Below, piece after piece: positions 9,301-18,400 of a DNA stretch of 64,000 nt. How positions within the stretch are numbered: the first letter of the stretch is position 1; every line of letters begins with the position of its first letter. The DNA comes from Nostoc sp. 106C (GTDB taxonomy: Bacteria > Cyanobacteriota > Cyanobacteriia > Cyanobacteriales > Nostocaceae): assembly GCF_002154725.1 (NCBI RefSeq), contig NZ_MTAW01000095.1:1-64000 (forward strand), in the 5' to 3' direction. Below the pieces are notes generated by a model. The model worked only from the letters and a program-made list of their open reading frames with translations. It was not told the DNA's origin and ran no database searches. Position numbers and translations under genes: made by a program.

Positions 9301-10519
9301 GCCGCTTACTCCTAACGGCAAAGTGAACCGCCAAGTACTAACAGCACTCGATAGTGTAATTAATCGTTCAATAGATAAAAGTTTTATCGCTCCTCGTAAT
9401 TTTATCGAAGCAAAGTTGGCAGAAATTTGGGCTGAAGTGCTTAAAATTGAGCGTGTAAGTATTCAGGATAACTTCTTCGACTTGGGCGGTAATTCGTTAC
9501 TGGCTGTAAGACTTATAGAACAGATACGCAAGCAATTTGAGCGTGAATTACCACTATCTACATTATTTTTAAACCCCACAATTGAAAGTTTAGCAAATTC
9601 CCTATTAACAGAAACAGAGCCTCTACCTTGGTCTCCTTTAGTTACGATTCAGCCTGCTGGCTCTAATCCACATTTCTTCTGTATCCACCCTATCTTTGGG
9701 GTTATCTTTCCTTATTACGAATTAGCTCATCATTTAGGAAATAATCAACCATTTTATGGGCTGCAATCTATAGGAATTGATGGTAAAAATGCTCCGCTAA
9801 CTAGCATTGAAGATATGGCTGCCCATTACATTGAAGCATTACGTCAAGTGCAGCCAAAAGGCCCTTATTTTTTAGGCGGTTGGTCTTTTGGCGGTGTGGT
9901 TGCTTTTGAGATGGCACAACAACTGCAAAAGTCTGGGGATGAGGTGGCTTTACTTGCTATGCTTGACACATTAGCACCAATTCCCAGTAATATTCCTTCT
10001 TTTGGTAATGGTTTAAAGTTTCTTCTCACTACCGTGGCGCGAGATATATGGCCCTTTCTATTTGAATATTGTTGTCTAATAGCTGCTCACAGCAAGAATC
10101 AAGCTAATAATTTAATTTCTCAATTTTTTAATTTTAATAAATTTAATGGATGGTTTGAGAGAAGTCTATTATCGCACGTGCTTTTAAAAGAGATTCCCAC
10201 AAATAACTTAATATCTGAGGATACTAACTTACATCTTTTAAACGAGTTAACAGTTATCCCTATACTGCGTATTTTCTACGCTAATAGTCAAGCAGTAATT
10301 AAATACATTCCGCAAGCCTACCCTAAGCAAATTACTCTGTTTAAAACAAGTAAGACATCAAGTATGGCTGAGGAAGATTTGAGTATGGGGTGGGATAATT
10401 TGGCTGTTAAGAAAACAGAAATTCATATGATTGCCGGTAATCACTTAACTATGTTGAGAAAGCCTCATATCCAAATTCTAGCTGCACAGCTTAGAGCCTG
10501 TATTGAAGAGAGGGGCTAG
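6350..10519 (+). CDS. NRPS module C-A-T-TE (terminal module)
   Basis: About 1389 residues. Domains in order: condensation (HHIVADGWS near 159), adenylation (YTSGSTGQPKG near 660, NAYGPTE near 800), peptidyl carrier (LGGNSL near 1046), and type I thioesterase (GWSFGG near 1178, candidate catalytic His in GNHLTML near 1363). The ten-residue code aligned to GrsA reads D-A-F-T-I-A-A-V-W-K, seven of ten identical to the Phe code, so an aromatic substrate is plausible. The TE should release the finished peptide by hydrolysis or cyclisation, yet this gene comes first in the locus. The frame can be extended to a TTG at 6308, but the ATG at 6350 has GGAG upstream. The C-A linker carries an extra segment of about 20 residues encoded by a dispersed repeat (7811-7874). 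The stop codon lies within a heptanucleotide repeat that leads to the next NRPS gene. Confidence 0.93.
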   Translation: MSQYLSGFTGTKEELNSAEEAEVFVFAASFAQQRLWFLDQLTPGNPFYNVSTALRLTGFLNFIALQQTFNEIVRRHETLRTTFVMTEGQLLQVIAPTLTIPLPLIDLRNFESQEREQQARRLATAEAQRSFNLSTGPLLRLTLLQLDEAEYVLLLNLHHIVADGWSIGVLIRELEALYKAFVEDQPASLPELPLQYADFAEWQREWLQTQGTNGCTSLETQLAYWQKQLDGVAVLNLPTDRLRPAVSTYQGAEQLIELPPYLTQKLEQLSQQAGVTLFMTLLAAFQTLLYRYTQQEDIAVGTPIANRNRSEIEGLIGFFVNSLVLRTDFSGNPTFRELLHRVREVTLGAYAHQELPFEKLVEELQQERDLSRHPLFQVVFSLQNTPIQALELPELKLSLFEFDSKTAKLDLEFHLWQDLESLKGQVVYSTVLFDDITITRMLGHFQTLLERIVANPEQRLCNLSILTEPERHQLLIEFNQNKSKICLGKFATERNPPGNFPQNPKSKIEQCFHQLFAAQVEKNPDAIALVFEHKQLTYRKLNTQANQLAHHLQLLGVSADAVVGICIERSLEMIVALLGILKAGGAYLPLDPTYPQARLKFMLEDAKVSVLLTQQQFVELFGNAAVSVVCLDKDREAIAFQSQENPTSCVTSSNLAYVIYTSGSTGQPKGVLIEHRGLSNLVEAQIEVFNLQPSNRILQFASLSFDAAIFEIVMALGTGASLYLAKKESLLPGQGLLQLLRENAITHVTLPPTVLAVLPTESLPALQTIICAGESCSGEIIKRWLSSHRRFFNAYGPTEATVWSSIAEITVVCDKPPIGRPIANTQIYILDKHLQPVPIGIPGEIYIGGVGLARGYLNRPELTAEKFISNLFEKAEGSRLYRTGDLARYRPDGNIEFLDRIDNQVKIRGFRIELSEIEAVLNQHQSVKEAVVIAKENVSNGKDLIAYIVLQLKQTATTIELRKFIKDKLPQYMVPQTFLLLDSLPLTPNGKVNRQVLTALDSVINRSIDKSFIAPRNFIEAKLAEIWAEVLKIERVSIQDNFFDLGGNSLLAVRLIEQIRKQFERELPLSTLFLNPTIESLANSLLTETEPLPWSPLVTIQPAGSNPHFFCIHPIFGVIFPYYELAHHLGNNQPFYGLQSIGIDGKNAPLTSIEDMAAHYIEALRQVQPKGPYFLGGWSFGGVVAFEMAQQLQKSGDEVALLAMLDTLAPIPSNIPSFGNGLKFLLTTVARDIWPFLFEYCCLIAAHSKNQANNLISQFFNFNKFNGWFERSLLSHVLLKEIPTNNLISEDTNLHLLNELTVIPILRIFYANSQAVIKYIPQAYPKQITLFKTSKTSSMAEEDLSMGWDNLAVKKTEIHMIAGNHLTMLRKPHIQILAAQLRACIEERG
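7811..7874 (+). repeat. Dispersed repeat lying in frame in NRPS coding sequence
   Basis: GGAAAGTT at 7811 and AACTTTCC near 7845 form inverted ends around a GC-rich centre, followed by an AAAATCCAAAATCTAAAATT run. The same A/T run occurs between the first two NRPS genes (about 10569-10588). The encoded residues, including TERNPPGNFPQNPKSK, have no counterpart at this place in the two sister NRPS proteins. Confidence 0.6.
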
Positions 10520-10547
10520 AGGCTAGGGGCTAGAGGCTAGGGGCTAG
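10513..10547 (+). repeat. Heptanucleotide tandem repeat, five units
   Basis: Five head-to-tail 7-base units of (G/A)GGCTAG occupy these bases exactly, alternating GGGCTAG and AGGCTAG. The first unit supplies the TAG stop codon of the upstream NRPS gene. This is a typical short tandemly repeated repetitive sequence of heterocystous cyanobacteria. Confidence 0.9.
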
Positions 10548-10604
10548 GGGATGAGGGCGCTTGCAATTTTTAATCTAAAATCCAAAATTGATATAAGGAG
10601 CAAT

Positions 10605-13600
10605 ATGTCTTCCGAAGAAGTTTTTGTCTTTCCTGCATCTTTTGCCCAACAACGATTGTGGTTCCTCGACCAGTTAAATCCCGGTAATACTATTTACAAT
10701 GTACCTACAGCCATTCGTTTGACAGGTTCCCTGAACTTAGCAGCGTTAGAACAGACTTTTAACGAAATTGTCGGTCGCCACGAAACCTTACGCACTACAT
10801 TTCAGGTATTAGATGGACAGCCCTTGCAAGCGATCGCGCCCAGCTTAAGAATACCTCTTAATGTATTAGACCTACAGCAATTGCCAGCTGATAAACAGGA
10901 GGCTGAAGCAAAACGCATTATTAGCGTAGAAATAGAGCGTCCTTTCGATTTGTCCTTTGGGCCGTTGCTGCGAGTAATGTTACTCGTGCTTTCCCAGACA
11001 GAACATATTCTATTGCTAAATATGCACCACATTATCTGCGACGATTGGTCTATGGGAGTGCTAATTCGGGAACTGAGCGCTATCTACACAGCTTTTGCCC
11101 AAAACCAGCCTGCGCCTCTGTTGGAATTACCTCTTCAGTACGCCGACTTTGCCCATTGGCAGCGTGAATGGTTGCAAGGAGAGGTACTCCAAACTCAGTT
11201 GACTTACTGGCGGCAGCAATTAAACGATATTTCGATGCTAGATTTGCCTGTTGATAAACAGCGATCGCCTATACAAAGCTATCAAGGAGAAACAGAATTT
11301 TTAGAGTTACCGCAAAAGCTAACTGATGCACTTGAAGCGCTTTCCCAGCAAGAAGGAGTCACTTTATTTATGACTCTGTTGGCAGCATTTCAAACATTAC
11401 TTTACCGCTACACATATCAAGAAGTTATTACGGTAGGTTCGCCAATTGCTAACCGTAACCACAGCGAAATTGAAGGCTTAATTGGTTTTTTCGTCAATAG
11501 TTTAGTACTACGTACCCACTTAAGTGGAAACCCATCTTTTCGGGAACTGCTAGGTAGATTACGGGATGTCACACTCGGAGCATATAGCCACCAAGATTTA
11601 CCTTTTGAGAAGTTAGTTGAAGAATTGCATCCAGAGCGAAACTTGAGCCACCACCCACTCTTTCAAGTAGTATTTGGGTTCCAAAATGCCCCAATGTCGG
11701 CGCTAGAATTGCCTGGGTTAGAGCCTAGTTTTATCAATATTGATATTAAAAAAACCCGCTTTGATTTAGAGATGCATCTGTGGAAATGTTTTGAAAATTT
11801 TAGAAGCCTATGGGGAGCAAAATGGCAACTCTCTGAGGGTATTAGAGGTGTAATTGTTTACAACAGCGATTTATTTGAACAAGCCACCATTACTCGGATG
11901 CTAGGACATTTTAAAATGCTGTTGTCAAGCATTGTTACCAATCCAGAGCAAGCGATCGCACATCTTCCACTATTGAGCAAACAGGAGCAACATCAGTTAT
12001 TTATTGAATGGAATAACACCCAAGCAGATTATCCTCAAGATAAGTTGATTCATCAATTATTTCAACAGCAGGTAGAACAGCATCCTGATTTCATAGCCGT
12101 AAGCTTTGGAAATCAGCAACTCACTTATCGAGAATTAAATAATCGCAGTAATCAACTAGCTCACTATTTACAAAAACTGGGTGTAAAATCGGAAGTTTTA
12201 GTAGGTATTTCTGTAGAGCAATCAATAGAATTTATTGTAGGTTTGCTGGGAATTCTCAAAGCAGGCGGAGCATATCTGCCATTAGACCCTAGCTATCCTC
12301 AAGAGCGTTTAAATTTTATGTTGGAGGATGCAGAGGTTTCTGTGTTACTGACACAAGAAAAATTACGCAAGCATTTTGAGGAATTCTCAAATCTAATTAT
12401 TTTTATAGATAATGATTGGAAACTTATTGCTCGAGAAAGCGAAGCAAATCCTATAAGCAAAGTAAGCAGCGATAATTTAGCTTATATAATTTACACTTCT
12501 GGTTCTACAGGCAAGCCTAAGGGAGTAGCTGTAACGCACAAAGCTGTAAATCGATTGGTGTGCAATACAAACTATATAACTTTAAAACCTGCTGATAAAG
12601 TTGCTCAAGCCTCAAATATTTCCTTTGATGCAGCGACATTCGAGATTTGGGGAGCACTACTTAATGGTGCTCAACTGATTGGCATTAGCAAAGATGTCAT
12701 TCTTTCACCTGAGAAATTTACATTACAGCTAAAAGAAAAAGGCATCAGCGTTCTGTTTTTAACCACTGCTTTATTCCAACAAATTGCTAGAGATGTTCCG
12801 CAGGCTTTTGCGAGTTTGCGATATTTACTGTTTGGTGGCGAAACTATTGATCTTAGATGGATTAAGAAAATTATTAAACATGGTGCGCCAAAGCATTTAA
12901 TTCATGTTTATGGGCCTACAGAAAATACAACATTTTCTTCTTATTATCAGGTGCATGACATACCAGAATCAGCTATATCTATTCCTATAGGCTGCCCGAT
13001 TACAAATACACAAATTTATCTATTGGATACTAATTTACAACCTGTTCCTATTGGCGTTGTAGGCGAATTGTATATTGGAGGTGAGGGACTGGCGCGAGAA
13101 TATCTTAACCGACCTGAATTAACTACTGAATGTTTTATTACAATTCCAGAAACAGGGTTTATTCCAGAAGCAAGACTTTACAAAACAGGTGATTTAGCTC
13201 GCTATTTAATAGATGGTAATATTGAATTTTTAGGTCGAATTGATAACCAAGTCAAGATTCGCGGCTTCCGCATTGAATTGGGAGAAATTGAAGCGGTGCT
13301 AAGTCAACATCCAGCCGTGCAGCAAACTGTAGTAATTGCGGCTGAAGATATACCTGGTGATAAGCAATTAGTTGCTTACATTGTTCCTCGTCAAGGACAG
13401 ATTATAACAACTACTGATTTACGCCAATTCTTAAAAGCAAAGCTACCAGAATATATGGTGCCAACAGCATACGTGTTACTGGAATTTCTACCACTATCGC
13501 CCAATGGTAAAGTGGATCGCCGTGCTTTACCTGCACCTAATATACTCACTTTTATTCAACAAGATTATGTAGCACCTAGAACGCAGATTGAAGATTTGCT

Positions 13601-13865
13601 TGTGGAAATTTGGGCTAAGGTTTTAGGAAAAGAACAAGTAGGTATCCACGATAATTTCTTTGAATTAGGCGGTCATTCTCTACTAGCAACTCAGTTAGTT
13701 TCTCGCATTCGGGACACCTTGCAAATAGATATGCCTGTACGTAATTTATTTGAAGCACCGACTGTGGAACAACTTGCTAGATATATTGAAACAATGTCTT
13801 GGGCAAAAAAAGGTTTGGATAGGTCTGTAAATAGCGAAACTCACCGAGAAGAAGTGGAATTTTAA
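10605..13865 (+). CDS. NRPS module C-A-T
   Basis: About 1086 residues: condensation (HHIICDDWS near 141), adenylation (YTSGSTGKPKG near 630, HVYGPTE near 770) and peptidyl carrier (LGGHSL near 1021), with no release domain. The code aligned to GrsA reads D-A-F-F-L-G-V-T-F-K, close to known Val and Ile codes, so a branched aliphatic residue is likely. The ATG at 10605 is chosen because AAGGAG lies four bases before it and the protein then begins MSSEEVFVFP, matching the sister module. An upstream ATG at 10551 would add 18 residues encoded by dispersed-repeat sequence. In the condensation motif HHxxxDG the Gly is replaced by Asp. It lies 85 bases after the TE-containing gene and is probably co-transcribed with it. 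Confidence 0.92.
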   Translation: MSSEEVFVFPASFAQQRLWFLDQLNPGNTIYNVPTAIRLTGSLNLAALEQTFNEIVGRHETLRTTFQVLDGQPLQAIAPSLRIPLNVLDLQQLPADKQEAEAKRIISVEIERPFDLSFGPLLRVMLLVLSQTEHILLLNMHHIICDDWSMGVLIRELSAIYTAFAQNQPAPLLELPLQYADFAHWQREWLQGEVLQTQLTYWRQQLNDISMLDLPVDKQRSPIQSYQGETEFLELPQKLTDALEALSQQEGVTLFMTLLAAFQTLLYRYTYQEVITVGSPIANRNHSEIEGLIGFFVNSLVLRTHLSGNPSFRELLGRLRDVTLGAYSHQDLPFEKLVEELHPERNLSHHPLFQVVFGFQNAPMSALELPGLEPSFINIDIKKTRFDLEMHLWKCFENFRSLWGAKWQLSEGIRGVIVYNSDLFEQATITRMLGHFKMLLSSIVTNPEQAIAHLPLLSKQEQHQLFIEWNNTQADYPQDKLIHQLFQQQVEQHPDFIAVSFGNQQLTYRELNNRSNQLAHYLQKLGVKSEVLVGISVEQSIEFIVGLLGILKAGGAYLPLDPSYPQERLNFMLEDAEVSVLLTQEKLRKHFEEFSNLIIFIDNDWKLIARESEANPISKVSSDNLAYIIYTSGSTGKPKGVAVTHKAVNRLVCNTNYITLKPADKVAQASNISFDAATFEIWGALLNGAQLIGISKDVILSPEKFTLQLKEKGISVLFLTTALFQQIARDVPQAFASLRYLLFGGETIDLRWIKKIIKHGAPKHLIHVYGPTENTTFSSYYQVHDIPESAISIPIGCPITNTQIYLLDTNLQPVPIGVVGELYIGGEGLAREYLNRPELTTECFITIPETGFIPEARLYKTGDLARYLIDGNIEFLGRIDNQVKIRGFRIELGEIEAVLSQHPAVQQTVVIAAEDIPGDKQLVAYIVPRQGQIITTTDLRQFLKAKLPEYMVPTAYVLLEFLPLSPNGKVDRRALPAPNILTFIQQDYVAPRTQIEDLLVEIWAKVLGKEQVGIHDNFFELGGHSLLATQLVSRIRDTLQIDMPVRNLFEAPTVEQLARYIETMSWAKKGLDRSVNSETHREEVEF

Positions 13866-13933
13866 GATAATTGCTCATTAATTACTTTTGCTGGGATGCA
13901 TCCCAGTTTTTATTTTGCAACTAGAGAATAACT

Positions 13934-14066
13934 GTCATTGCGTAAAGCCTACGGCATAGCTTCGCTTAGCGCGTAGCGTCTCGTAGAGAGGAGGAACGAC
14001 GAAGCAATCACAAAATCTTCAACTAAGAACGAGTCCATGCGATTGCTTCGCTCCGCTCGCAATGAC
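13934..14066. repeat. MITE-like inverted-repeat element
   Basis: The element is bounded by GTCATTGCG at 13934 and its exact reverse complement CGCAATGAC at 14058-14066. An inner pair, CGAAGCAATC at 14000 and GATTGCTTCG at 14041, gives a second perfect 10-bp stem. The centre has GCGTAGCGTCTCGTAGAGAG-type sequence common in dispersed cyanobacterial repeats. It fills most of the gap between the NRPS gene and the converging hydrolase gene and holds no coding frame. It may fold into a long hairpin in RNA and so act as a transcription barrier, which is inference. Confidence 0.6.
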
Positions 14067-14193
14067 GTTCAAAAAAGTGGGATACTCCCCTTTTCCTGGG
14101 TTTAATCTTATTCAGTTAGATAGAATTCTCTAGGGATATTATCAAAAAGATTTGATTTTGATGTACGGTGATTTAATTAGCAGTTCATCTCTT

Positions 14194-15312
14194 CTAATGA
14201 TTAACTTTACACTCAGCACAAAAAGCGCTGACTGCTTCAGCAAATCGCTGGTTCTGCTCCATTAATGCCATGTGTCCACCAGGTTTGATCGTAACTCTTT
14301 GGGAGTAAGGTAATTCTGCTTTCATGCGATCGCTCGCCACAGGTTTAGTTGCTATATCGGAAGCACCACACACTACCAACGCCGGAACGTGAATATTTGG
14401 CAGCGTGTTTGTTTCATCGAACTGAAACATTGCTAGTGTGCCACGAGCCAGGACACCAGGAGAACCCAATGCTGATAATAAAGCGGCAAAATTGAGTTGA
14501 CCGCGCGTTTCTGTACCCGTAAATCCCGATAGTTCGACAGTGATGTAGAGCGAACCATTGAGATAAGAAAGCCAAGTCATCAACCAAAAAATCGGCGATA
14601 GCACAATAGTCAGGTACAACACAGGTTCAAGTAACGGCTTCTGTAATTTACGTACTACACCGCTAAAAATACAAGTTTTTAACGGATTAGTATAAGTAGT
14701 ATCTACAAGAATTAAGCCAGCAATTCTGCGCCCCAAATGCTCTGGAAACAGGCGGCAAAATGTTAGGTTAATCATACCGCCCATGCTGTGTCCTAGTAAA
14801 ATAACAGGCTGATCTCCTGCGATGGCAACAACAGCTTCTAAATCACGAGCATATTTTTCTAAAGAATAATCCTTGTTTTTCGGTCTAGAAGATTTTCCTA
14901 ACCCTGGGAGATCCCAAACAATAACTCGAAAGCGATCGCTTAGTTGTCGTTTGGCATAATACCATACAGTACTGTTCGGCCCCCAACCATGTGACAAGAT
15001 AATCGGTTGACCATCCTCAGGGCCAAAAAACTCTACTTGCAGTACACTACCATCTGGTCGTGACAAACGTTGTACGCTTTGGCTACGCATGAACTTAGGT
15101 TCCTCAGAACCAGGACGGCGCAGTAATGGCAAACTGATAAAACGACCGCCAAAAGACCACAGCACCATTACTAGTCCAGCCACTAAGTAGGAAGTTCCTA
15201 CAAGTTTTCGTTCATACCATTCATAGAGAATGTAGATTCCCCCGCCAAGTATGCCAATCGACAGCAGTTGAACTAGCCATATCAGCAGAAAATTATGAGG
15301 CATGAATATCAT
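14194..15312 (-). CDS. Membrane-anchored alpha/beta hydrolase
   Basis: About 372 residues. Two hydrophobic helices near the N terminus (about 5-25 and 40-55) suggest membrane attachment. The rest is an alpha/beta hydrolase: oxyanion region SHGWGPNSTVW near 105, VWDLPGLGKSS, nucleophile elbow LLGHSMGG near 175, a late Asp in VVCGASD and a His in KPGGHMALM near 350, giving a complete Ser-Asp-His triad. The ATG at 15312 is preferred to a GTG at 15336, but the start is uncertain. It lies between two NRPS genes on the opposite strand. It could act as an editing or tailoring esterase for the peptide, or be unrelated; the sequence gives no substrate. Confidence 0.8.
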   Translation of the reverse strand: MIFMPHNFLLIWLVQLLSIGILGGGIYILYEWYERKLVGTSYLVAGLVMVLWSFGGRFISLPLLRRPGSEEPKFMRSQSVQRLSRPDGSVLQVEFFGPEDGQPIILSHGWGPNSTVWYYAKRQLSDRFRVIVWDLPGLGKSSRPKNKDYSLEKYARDLEAVVAIAGDQPVILLGHSMGGMINLTFCRLFPEHLGRRIAGLILVDTTYTNPLKTCIFSGVVRKLQKPLLEPVLYLTIVLSPIFWLMTWLSYLNGSLYITVELSGFTGTETRGQLNFAALLSALGSPGVLARGTLAMFQFDETNTLPNIHVPALVVCGASDIATKPVASDRMKAELPYSQRVTIKPGGHMALMEQNQRFAEAVSAFCAECKVNH

Positions 15313-15470
15313 GAGCCTAAACCTTGCGAACTGCACTGTCTTTTAGCTACATACCATAGTTACAATGATGAAACTTTCAACCCCAGGAATGATTTATACA
15401 GTGGGATAGGTGTGATAATAATTTGAGATTAAATAGTAGTAAGTAACAACTGTTGCGAAGGGGTGTGATT

Positions 15471-18400
15471 TTGAAGACGCTTGAGTTCTTATCTTATCTT
15501 CGCAGCTTAGATATTCAAGTTTTTATTGATGGCGAAATATTGCGCTGTAAAGCTCCTGAAGGAAGTTTAACAGCAGAACTTCGTAAAGAAATTCAAGAGC
15601 GTAAACCAGAAGTTATTGAATTCTTCAAAGCAGCTAATCGTACTACCAACTTCACTTCTACACCTCTTTTACCTATTTCCCGCATAGGAGATATTCCTCT
15701 CTCTTTTGCTCAACAAAGACTGTGGTTTCTTGACCAATTATTACCTAAAAATCCTTTTTATAACGTTCCAGCAGCACTGCATTTAAAAGGTTGGCTTAAT
15801 TTAGCAGCATTAGAGCAAACTTTTAACGAAATTGTGCAACGTCACGAAGCTTTACGCACCAATTTTGTTATGCAGTCAGGACAACCAGTTCAGGTAATTA
15901 AATCCAGCTTAAAAATATCATTACCAATAATAGATTTACAGCAACAGCGATCAGCCGAACGCGAAATACAAGCACGACAACTTATTACCCAAGAAGCTCA
16001 AAGACCTTTTAATTTATCAACTGAACCATTGCTGCGGGTAACACTATTGCGATTGGATGAAGCAGAACATATCTTGCTGCTGAATATGCACCATATTGTT
16101 TCAGATGGTTGGTCTATTGGGGTGCTAGTTCAGGAAATCGCAGCACTTTACACAGCTTTTACTAATAACCAGCCTTCTCCTCTACCGCAACTAAAAATTC
16201 AGTATGCAGACTTTGCCCAATGGCAACGCCAATCGCTACAAGGGGAAGTATTAGAAACTCAGTTAGCTTACTGGCGAAAGAAATTAGATAATATTTCCAT
16301 ATTAAATCTCCCTACAGATAAACCACGTCCAGCCGTGCAATCTCACCGAGGTGCAAGGCAATTTATAAAACTACCAAAAAGCTTGAGTGCAAAGCTATTA
16401 ACTCTTTCTCAGCAGGAAGGAGTAACTTTGTTTATGACTCTGCTGGCAGCATTCCAAATATTACTCTACCGCTACACTCAGCAAGAAGATATTGCTGTCG
16501 GTTCGCCTATCGCCAACCGCAACCGTAGCGAAATTGAAGGATTAATTGGTTTTTTTGTTAATAGTTTGGTGTTGCGTACCAACCTAAGCGGCAACCCAAC
16601 TTTTAGAGAATTATTGAGTCAAGTTAAAGAAGTAGCTTTTGGTGCTTACGCTCATCAAGATGTGCCTTTTGAAAAGCTGGTAGAGGAACTACATCCAGAG
16701 CGAAGTTTAAATCAAAATCCACTATTTCAAGTTGCATTTGCCCTACAAAATGCGCCGATGTCAGCGTTAGAACTACCTGGACTAACACTCAGTCCTTGGC
16801 AATTTGATAGTGAAACAACGCGTTTTGATTTAGAATTTCACCTGTGGGAGCAAGAGCCAAATAATGGATTGTGGGTAGATAATTCAGAAGGAATCAGCGG
16901 TTTTGTCATTTACAGCACCGATTTATTTGAAGATGCTACTATTACTCGGATGCTGGAACATTTTAGAATATTACTTGAGGGTATAGTTGCAAATCCAGAA
17001 CAGAAAATTGCTAATTTACCGCTTTTAAGTGACGCGGAGTTACATCAGCTATTAGTTACATGGAATAATACCCAAGTAGATTATCCTCAAGATAAGTGCA
17101 TCCATCAATTATTTGAGCAAATTGTAGAACAAAATCCTGATAATATAGCGCTTGTATTAAAAGAGCAGCAAATTAGCTATCAAGAGTTAAATATTCGCAG
17201 CAATCAACTTGCACATTATCTCAAAAAATTAGGCGTTACATCTGAAGTTTTAGTAGGGCTTTGTGTAGAACGTTCTTTTGATATGGTCATCGGGATGTTA
17301 GCCATCCTGAAAGCAGGCGGAGCATATTTACCTTTAGATGCAACTTATCCGCCTGAGCGTTTAAAATTTATGTTGGCAGATGCACAGGTGCCAATTTTAT
17401 TAACTCATCAGCAATGGGTTGAACGTTTGGGAAACCAAAGTTCACAGGTTATCTGTTTGGATAAAGACTGGGAAGTTATTGCTCAAGAAATTGCAGATAA
17501 TCTCCCTAGCGAAGTTACAGTAAACAACCTTGCTTATGTCATTTATACCTCTGGCTCAACAGGAAAACCCAAAGGTGTACAAATTGAACATAGAGGATTG
17601 TTAAATCTGATTTTTTGGCATCAAAAAGCTTTTGCAGTTTCATCCCTTGACCGAGTAACACAGATTGCTGGGGTTGCCTTTGATGCTTGCGGCTGGGAAA
17701 TTTGGCCTTACCTTACAGCTGGGGCAAGTATCTATATTGTAGATGATGAAATTAAGCGATCGCCTGAACATCTCCGAGATTGGCTGATATCAAAATCTAT
17801 CACAATTTCTTTTGTACCGACACCTTTAGCTGAAAAGATTATCCCATTAGATTGGTCTAATAATACAGATTTAAGAATATTACTAACAGGTGGAGATAAA
17901 CTACATGAATATCCTTTAGCTTCCCATAATTTCCAGGTAGTTAACAACTATGGACCTACAGAGAATACAGTTGTGACAACTTCTGGGCAAGTTATTGCTA
18001 ACAATTCAAATAATTTACCACCTGCAATTGGTCGTCCTATTGCTAATACACAAGTTTATATATTAGATAAAAATTTACAACCTGTACCTATTGGTGTTCC
18101 AGGTGAATTATATATCAGTGGTGATGGTTTGGCGCGAGGATATTTAAACTGTCCAGATTTAACTGCTGAATGCTTTAAGAAGACAGAGGGCAGATGGCAG
18201 ATGGCAGAAGGACAAGAAGAAAGTCGTTTGTACAAAACTGGTGATTTAGTTCGCTATCAATTAGATGGTAATATTAAGTTTTTAGGTCGCCTTGATGAGC
18301 AGGTAAAAATTCGTGGCTACCGCATTGAATTAAGAGAAATTGAAGCAGTATTAAGTCAGCATCTAGCCGTGCAGCAAACTGTAGTGATGACTCATGAAGA

